Origin: JBAXLO01 sp037134755
GTDB lineage: Bacteria; Bacteroidota; Bacteroidia; Bacteroidales; JACABE01
DNA: 33,672 bases
Assembly: GCA_037134755.1 (NCBI GenBank)
Contig: JBAXLO010000021.1
Location: forward strand, 1 to 33,672
Reading direction: 5' to 3'
Below the pieces are notes generated by a model, which saw only the letters and a list, made by a program, of their open reading frames with translations, did not search any database and was not told where the DNA came from. Numbering within the stretch: position 1 is the first letter of the stretch; every line of letters begins with the position of its first letter. Positions 28,736 to 33,672 of this stretch are shown in pieces. The position numbers and the translations under genes are program-made.

Positions 28736-29096
28736 ATCAGTCATTTTTATACCGTGTCGAATCATTTTTATACGACGTCAACTCATTTTTATACGACGTT
28801 CACTCATTTTTATATCACGTCAACTCATTTTTATAAAATGTTCATTAATTTGCAGGTCACGTCAATTCGTTTTTTATTAATGACAATTAATTTTCAGGTC
28901 ACGATCATTCATTTTTAGATCGCTACAACTCATTTTTTTATCATTTCCAGTCATGTTTATATCACGTCAACTCATTTTTATACCATTTCCAGTCGTGTTT
29001 GCGTCAGGAACGACAATTTTCGATTTGTCAAAAATATTGTTCTAAATGTTAATATGTGTTTTTAGCGGTATTATATCTTTAAAATTAGATAGATAT
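28736..29096 (+). repeat. 21-bp-register array, copy B, with conserved tail
   Basis: Fourteen consecutive 21-bp units run from 28736 to 29029 without a single indel. Most carry CAACTCATTTTTATA(C)G-type sequence; two (28841 and 28883) instead carry TTTNCAGGTCACG. They are followed by a 67-nt tail ending TTAAAATTAGATAGATAT (29079-29096). The last five units and the tail match copy A (3701-3892, opposite strand) unit for unit. The plus-strand frame opening at 28712 encodes S-T-H-F-Y-T-T heptads but stops at 28918 while the 21-bp register continues, so the register is not maintained by translation of that frame. Confidence 0.8.
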
Positions 29097-29128
29097 ATAT
29101 TATTTTATGCAAACAAATTTAATAAACC

Positions 29129-29367
29129 TGCATAAATTTCCGTGAGGAATGTAAAAATTTTCGTGGGAAGGCTATCGTGTCGCATGGGACTGTAAAAGTA
29201 AACGTTTTTAGGCAATCGAAACATGCAAGGACTGTAAAAGTAAACGCAGGGAAGCCATCGTGACGCACCAGATGTGTAAAAGTAAACGTTTTTAGCAATC
29301 GAAACATACGGGGACTGTAAAAGTAAACGTTTTTAGGCAATCGTGTTGCGTATGTCTGCAAAAGTGC
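29129..29367 (+). repeat. 21/42-bp compound array D
   Basis: TGTAAAAGTAAACG recurs at 29191, 29233, 29275 and 29316, with diverged versions at 29150 and 29357, i.e. every 41-42 bp. Between them a second half-unit GCAATCG(A/T)... or GC(C/T)ATCGTG... recurs in the same phase. Each repeat is therefore two alternating 20-21-bp halves. It begins 33 bp after the tail of array B, but its unit sequence is different. Minus-strand translation gives K-T-F-T-F-T heptads, which I do not regard as a gene. Confidence 0.75.
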
Positions 29368-29390
29368 AAAATTAATTACGAATTACGAAA

Positions 29391-29417
29391 ACTTAAAGTA
29401 CTTAAAGTACTTGAAGT
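29391..29417. repeat. Three 9-bp direct repeats
   Basis: ACTTAAAGT, ACTTAAAGT and ACTTGAAGT lie head to tail. The first two are near-palindromic. They sit between array D and the terminator at 29463. The flanking AATTACGAATTACG and ATTACTAATTACTAA are also short direct repeats. Confidence 0.6.
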
Positions 29418-29462
29418 TGGAAAACAATTACTAATTACTAATTTAAAAAAATAATAATTTGA

Positions 29463-29496
29463 TGGCTCAATCAGTTTGTAGTTGAGCTACTTTTTT
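29463..29496 (+). terminator. Rho-independent terminator downstream of the arrays
   Basis: TGGCTCAA (29463-29470) pairs with TTGAGCTA (29482-29489), 8 bp with one G-T pair and an 11-nt loop, followed by C and six T (29491-29496). It is oriented to stop plus-strand transcription, yet the nearest upstream protein gene ends 888 bp earlier. It would therefore end a transcript that reads through arrays B and D. Confidence 0.75.
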
Positions 29497-29755
29497 ATTG
29501 AATAGCCACGACACGACCTAAGGAGAAAAGCTAAAGGGGGCTGTAAGTTGTGGAAAGTGAATATTATTGGCTTTTAAGCCTGATTTTTCTGACACAGAGA
29601 GGTTATCTATTTGTAGAAAACAATGGAAACGCATCTTTTTTAAGAAGCATCGTTGCGACCTAAAAAGGTAGAATTTTTTTTTAATCTCTGGGAGATGTAA
29701 TTTGATAGAATATGATTTTTTAAAATAAAAAAGTAATTTTGAATTGATTTAATCG
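29497..29755. other. Intergenic DNA before the restriction-modification gene
   Basis: About 260 bp with no convincing open frame. It contains only weak structures (ACCT-AAAA-AGGT followed by a T-run near 29658-29681, and GGCTTTTAAGCC near 29570). Nothing firm can be assigned. Confidence 0.4.
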
Positions 29756-29763
29756 TACATTTG
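29756..29763 (+). promoter_or_regulatory. Bacteroidota -7 promoter element for the R-M gene
   Basis: TACATTTG is an exact TAnnTTTG match 35 bp before the ATG at 29798. A TTTG occurs upstream at 29738-29741 but only 14 bp away, closer than the usual 19-21. Confidence 0.45.
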
Positions 29764-29797
29764 CATAAAAGTTTCTAAACATATTGAAAGCTATAAA

Positions 29798-32700
29798 ATG
29801 ACTGTACAGGATTATATTGACAAACTAAATACAAGGTTTAAAACCGGCATCTCACGCGAACATAGTTATCGTGGCGATTTACAAAATCTTCTCGAAAACA
29901 TTGCTACAGATGTTTTAGTAACTAACGAACCTGCCAGAATAGCTTGTGGTGCTCCTGATTATATTATTACAAAGAAGAATATACCTATTGGATATATTGA
30001 AGCCAAAGATATTGGAGCCGAATTAAACAGTAAATCACACAAAGAGCAATTTGATCGTTATCGACTTTCATTAAATAATCTTATTATTACAGATTATCTT
30101 ACCTTTCAATTGTTTTGTGATGGTGTTTTAGTTAATACTATTTCTATTGGGCAAATTCAGGGGAATAAGATTATTGGTTTGCCAGATAATTATTCAAATT
30201 TCATTTCTTTTATAAAAGACTTTTGTAGTTATACTGGACAAACTATAAAGAGTTCTAAAAAGCTTGCTGAAATGATGGCAGGCAAAGCTCGTTTGCTTTC
30301 TGATATTATCGAAAAAGCTTTGAATAGTGATGAAGAAAATCAGGAAAACAGTACACTCAACGACCAGTTAACAGCTTTCAAGAATATACTTATTCATGAT
30401 ATTAAACCTAAAGAGTTTGCCGATGTGTATGCTCAAACTATTGCTTATGGAATGTTTGCAGCAAGATTGCACGATCCTACTTTAGATTCTTTCAGTCGCC
30501 AGGAAGCTGCCGAACTTATTCCTAAATCAAATCCTTTTTTAAGAAAACTATTTGGCTACATAGCCGGACCTGATATTGACGACCGTATTAAATGGGTTGT
30601 AGATAGTTTGGTTGAAGTGTTTTTGGCGTGTAATGTAAAAGATTTATTAAAGGATTATGGAAAGGCTACTAAAATGGAAGACCCAATTATCCATTTCTAC
30701 GAAACTTTTCTTAGTGAATATGATGCAGCATTACGAAAAGCAAGAGGAGTTTGGTACACTCCTCATCCTGTTGTTAGTTTTCAGGTTAGAGCAATTGATG
30801 AGATATTAAAAACCGAGTTTGATTTACCACAAGGCATTGCTGATTCAAGCAAAATTAAAATAAAAGTTGACATTCAGGGCAAGATGATTGAACAGGAAGT
30901 TCATCGTGTACAGATACTTGATCCAACAACCGGTACAGGAACATACATTGCCGAAGTTATTAAAGAAATATATAAAAAGTTTGAAGGACAACAAGGCATT
31001 TGGAGTAGTTATGTAGAAAATCATTTACTGCCTCGTCTTATTGGTTTTGAGTTATTGATGGCAAGTTATGCTATGGCACATTTGCAAATTGATTTGCTTT
31101 TAACTGAAACAGGATTTATACCTTCAAAAGAACAACGATTAAAAATTTATTTAACTAATAGCTTAGAAGAGAGTCATCCTGACACAGGTTCTCTGTTTGC
31201 AAATTGGCTTAGTAACGAAGCCAATGAAGCTAATCGAATTAAAAGAAGTATTCCGGTAATGGTTGTAGTAGGAAATCCACCTTATGCTGTAAGCAGTAGT
31301 AATAAAGGGAAATGGATTCAGAACCTTATTGCAGATTATAAAGTAGACTTACATGAACGTAAAATAAATCTTGATGACGATTATATAAAGTTTATACGAC
31401 TTGGTCAGCACTTAATTGATAAAAATGGCAGTGGAATTTTAACTTTTATTACAAATAATAGCTTTATTGATGGTATTACACACCGTCAAATGCGAAAACA
31501 TTTATTAGAAAGTTTTGATAAGATTTATATTTTAGATTTGCATGGCAACTCAAGAAAAAAAGAAGTATGCTCAGATGGTTCAACCGATCAGAATGTTTTT
31601 GATATAATGCAAGGTGTAAGTATAAATATCTTTATAAAAACAGGAAAGAAAAAGAAAAATGAATTAGGTAAAGTGTTTCATTATGAATTGCAAGGCAAAA
31701 GAGAGTTTAAATATGATAACTTAAATAATAATAATCTTAAAAGTTTTCCATGGGTTAATTTAAAATATACAAAACCTAATTATTTCTTTGTTCCTAAAGA
31801 TTTTGATGAAATTAAAAGATATGAAGAAGGTTTTAGCATAGATACTTTGTTTGAAATTTATACTTCAGGTATGCAAACAAAAAGAGATAAATTGTGTATT
31901 AGTTTTAATTTGAATGAAATAAATGATAAGTTCAATTATATTAGAAATAATGAAATTGAAGATATAAGGAGGAAATTTGATTTAAAAGAAGATGGAAGAG
32001 ATTGGACAATAAAAGATGCAAAAAAAGATATTGAATCAAATGAAGGGAATATAGAAGATGTTCTATATCGTCCGTTTGATATTAGAAAAACATATTTCTC
32101 TGGCAAAACAAAAGGATTTATAGCATATCCTCGCAGAGAAAAAATGGTAAACTTTATTAACAAAAATAATTATGGACTAATTGTACCAAGAATGTGTAAA
32201 GGCGAAAGAGGTTTTGAACATGGACTAATATCAAAAAAAATAATTGATATTGCTGCTGGTGATGCATATTCAGGAATTGGCACCTTCTTTTTTCCATTAT
32301 ATATTTATAAAGAAGAAAAACCAAAAGTAATATCATCTTCTGTAAAAGAATACACTTTGTTTTCTGGATATAAAGAATATGATGAAGATAATTTATCTGT
32401 TGTTGAAGAACCTAAGTTAGTAGATAGAAGTTTCCCTTATCGTCCTAATCTTAGTCAAACAATTTTAAGGGGTATTGAAAAAAGTTCAGGACTTTTGTTT
32501 GTCCTTCAAGTTAAAAAAACAAGTATTGACGAGTTTGGCGAAGTAGATTTATTGGATTATATTTATGCTGTGTTGCATTCGCCAACTTACAGAGAAAAAT
32601 ACAAAGAGTTCCTAAAAATAGATTTCCCAAGAGTGCCATATCCTAAAGATAATGAAATATTCTGGCAATTGGTTAAACTTGGTGGAGAATTAAGACAAAT

Positions 32701-33010
32701 ACATTTATTAGAAAGTCCAATAGTAGAAAAATATATCACCAAATATCCTATTGATGGCGATAACGTTGTTGGTAAGCTTAAATATCAGGATAATAATGTT
32801 TATATTAACGAAACACAATATTTCGCTAATGTTCCCGAAGTTGCATGGAGCTTTTATATTGGAGGCTATCAACCTGCACAAAAATGGCTAAAAGACCGTA
32901 AAGAACGTAAACTGGAGTTTGAAGATATATTGCATTATCAAAAGATAATAGTTGCTTTATCGGAAACTGATAGAATAATGAAAGAGATAGATAAAATTGA
33001 TATTGAATAA
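29798..33010 (+). CDS. Single-chain restriction-modification enzyme (type IIG-like, ISP-type specificity region)
   Basis: 1070 residues. The N-terminus carries a PD-(D/E)xK nuclease: P53-D54, E68-A-K70, and a following Q84-F-D-R-Y88. A helical connector leads to an N6-adenine methyltransferase: W-Y-T-P-H-P-V-V from 319, motif I D375-P-T-T-G-T-G381, and motif IV N493-P-P-Y496. The last roughly 400 residues look like the target-recognition region of type ISP enzymes (S-P-T-Y-R-E-K-Y-K-E-F-L-K-I-D-F-P-R-V-P). No DEAD/SF2 helicase motifs are present, so it is not a complete ISP (LlaGI-like) enzyme. One chain would methylate its site and cut unmodified DNA. No separate specificity subunit or methylase lies nearby. 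It is preceded by two 21-bp arrays and a terminator, and followed 21 bp later by a small gene in the same orientation. Confidence 0.85.
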   Translation: MTVQDYIDKLNTRFKTGISREHSYRGDLQNLLENIATDVLVTNEPARIACGAPDYIITKKNIPIGYIEAKDIGAELNSKSHKEQFDRYRLSLNNLIITDYLTFQLFCDGVLVNTISIGQIQGNKIIGLPDNYSNFISFIKDFCSYTGQTIKSSKKLAEMMAGKARLLSDIIEKALNSDEENQENSTLNDQLTAFKNILIHDIKPKEFADVYAQTIAYGMFAARLHDPTLDSFSRQEAAELIPKSNPFLRKLFGYIAGPDIDDRIKWVVDSLVEVFLACNVKDLLKDYGKATKMEDPIIHFYETFLSEYDAALRKARGVWYTPHPVVSFQVRAIDEILKTEFDLPQGIADSSKIKIKVDIQGKMIEQEVHRVQILDPTTGTGTYIAEVIKEIYKKFEGQQGIWSSYVENHLLPRLIGFELLMASYAMAHLQIDLLLTETGFIPSKEQRLKIYLTNSLEESHPDTGSLFANWLSNEANEANRIKRSIPVMVVVGNPPYAVSSSNKGKWIQNLIADYKVDLHERKINLDDDYIKFIRLGQHLIDKNGSGILTFITNNSFIDGITHRQMRKHLLESFDKIYILDLHGNSRKKEVCSDGSTDQNVFDIMQGVSINIFIKTGKKKKNELGKVFHYELQGKREFKYDNLNNNNLKSFPWVNLKYTKPNYFFVPKDFDEIKRYEEGFSIDTLFEIYTSGMQTKRDKLCISFNLNEINDKFNYIRNNEIEDIRRKFDLKEDGRDWTIKDAKKDIESNEGNIEDVLYRPFDIRKTYFSGKTKGFIAYPRREKMVNFINKNNYGLIVPRMCKGERGFEHGLISKKIIDIAAGDAYSGIGTFFFPLYIYKEEKPKVISSSVKEYTLFSGYKEYDEDNLSVVEEPKLVDRSFPYRPNLSQTILRGIEKSSGLLFVLQVKKTSIDEFGEVDLLDYIYAVLHSPTYREKYKEFLKIDFPRVPYPKDNEIFWQLVKLGGELRQIHLLESPIVEKYITKYPIDGDNVVGKLKYQDNNVYINETQYFANVPEVAWSFYIGGYQPAQKWLKDRKERKLEFEDILHYQKIIVALSETDRIMKEIDKIDIE

Positions 33011-33031
33011 ATAAAAACAAAATATTACAAC

Positions 33032-33406
33032 ATGGAACAATATAATTATTTTTTTGTCGATAATTTAAACAAAGAGGTTTTAAACGAAGAAAACCCTAAT
33101 TATTCATTTCTTATTGAAGTTGAATCTAAATATTATCCCGATGGTTTTTATTTTTACAAAGAAGAGACTTTATTAATTCGTACAAAAGATGATTATAATA
33201 CAGTTCAGGCAAAAATAGAAAAAGCTCTTAACGAATACAGTTTACAAAAAAATATTCCGAAAAATAGTTATCTTTTGCAAGATGCAAACGAAATGAGTTT
33301 CGATCACCCTCATTTATTTGGAACAATCAGCGCAGAAGAATATTATATTTATACGGCAGGAATGTATCTCTCTGAAACAGGAATAGATTTATTGCACAGA
33401 AAGTAA
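33032..33406 (+). CDS. Small hypothetical protein downstream of the R-M gene
   Basis: 124 residues, acidic and rich in Tyr and Phe, with no signal peptide or membrane helix. Visible features are an N-terminal Y-N-Y-F-F-V-D-N, a central Y-Y-P-D-G-F-Y-F-Y-K-E-E-T, and a C-terminal S-A-E-E-Y-Y-I-Y-T-A-G-M-Y-L. It begins 21 bp after the stop of the restriction-modification gene, so co-transcription is likely. I do not recognise the family; a link to restriction is only inferred from position. A 10-bp-stem hairpin follows it. Confidence 0.65.
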   Translation: MEQYNYFFVDNLNKEVLNEENPNYSFLIEVESKYYPDGFYFYKEETLLIRTKDDYNTVQAKIEKALNEYSLQKNIPKNSYLLQDANEMSFDHPHLFGTISAEEYYIYTAGMYLSETGIDLLHRK

Positions 33407-33427
33407 AATCATATTGTGCGAAGTTTG

Positions 33428-33456
33428 TATTTGTTGTTCAAAGGATACAACAAATA
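33428..33456. other. 10-bp perfect inverted repeat after the R-M unit
   Basis: TATTTGTTGT (33428-33437) and ACAACAAATA (33447-33456) form a perfect stem with a 9-nt loop. It lies between the small gene and the lipoprotein start. No T-run follows, so it may be a weak terminator or a binding site. Confidence 0.5.
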
Positions 33457-33497
33457 TCAAATAACAAAAGCTAAAACACATTAACAATTGAATTTTT

Positions 33498-33672
33498 ATG
33501 AGAATATATCTATTAATACTTATAGTTGTACTTGGGATTTCATGCAACAATCAGTCAAATAAAAAAAAGGAGTCAACAGCAAAAACAAGCACCAAAGAAG
33601 CAACACCTGATTTTAAAGTTGCCATCAAATTTATTAATGAATATGTTGATATCTGTAACCCTAAAGATAAGG
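33498..33672 (+). CDS. Lipoprotein, N-terminal part (runs off window)
   Basis: ATG at 33498 opens a frame to the window end, 58 codons. The start is a lipoprotein signal peptide: M-R-I-Y, hydrophobic L-L-I-L-I-V-V-L, and lipobox L-G-I-S-C, with Cys at position 16. The residues after Cys (N-N-Q-S-N-K-K-K-E) form a polar linker typical of Bacteroidota lipoproteins. The visible mature part (D-F-K-V-A-I-K-F-I-N-E-Y-V-D-I-C) is too short to place in a family. Confidence 0.75.
   Translation, partial: MRIYLLILIVVLGISCNNQSNKKKESTAKTSTKEATPDFKVAIKFINEYVDICNPKDK

Noticed and set aside
28712..28918. 68-codon open frame with S-T-H-F-Y-T-T heptads in array B
   Set aside because: The frame stops at 28918 while the 21-bp units continue for another 110 bp. 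The related copy A frame is not conserved as a protein.
29119..29361. 80-codon minus-strand frame across array D
   Set aside because: It is explained by the 21/42-bp repeat, and its N- and C-terminal parts have no recognisable protein features.
28736..29367. CRISPR array
   Set aside because: There is no constant repeat alternating with unique spacers. Units are 21 bp, directly abutting and graded in divergence, and no cas gene is present.
29798..33010. Full type ISP (LlaGI-like) enzyme
   Set aside because: No helicase motifs are visible between the nuclease and methylase, and the protein is several hundred residues too short.

Overview
The window looks like a low-GC chromosomal segment from a member of the Bacteroidota. 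Several things point that way: two giant secreted proteins with C-terminal type IX secretion (T9SS) sorting domains, promoter elements matching the Bacteroidota -7 consensus TAnnTTTG, few recognisable Shine-Dalgarno sequences, and gene families typical of Bacteroidales and Flavobacteriia. I see no tRNA, rRNA, CRISPR array or phage module.

Layout. 1-441 is the 3' end of an unknown gene. 596-3577 (minus) is a receiver-PEP/pyruvate-binding protein. 3653-4550 holds a hairpin, the conserved end of a 21-bp-register repeat array, a decayed IS200-type insertion sequence and a terminator. 4617-19784 (minus) is a two-gene unit of giant paralogous T9SS cargo proteins (about 1470 and 3569 aa) that share an N-terminal region and differ in their repeat domains. 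19785-21235 is a long intergenic region with AT-rich DNA, a nested palindromic element and a second 21-bp array. 21236-28575 (plus) is a compact gene run: FabG, a membrane-anchored VWA-like protein, a YdcF/SanA-like protein, an M48 protease and a class A penicillin-binding protein, all of envelope or lipid character. 28576-29797 is another long intergenic region carrying two adjacent 21-bp-register arrays and a rho-independent terminator. 29798-33010 is a single-chain restriction-modification enzyme, followed by a small unknown gene and the start of a lipoprotein gene.

The most unusual content is non-coding. Four arrays keep a 21-bp register (some units 20 bp) although the units themselves diverge strongly. 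Two of them, 25 kb apart and in opposite orientation, end in the same conserved terminus: a tail of 66 or 67 bp finishing in an identical 18-mer. Identity between these two copies falls off with distance from that terminus. Each array region lies 5' of a gene's predicted promoter, and where orientation can be judged the units point toward that gene. I do not recognise this family. It is my best candidate for something undescribed here.
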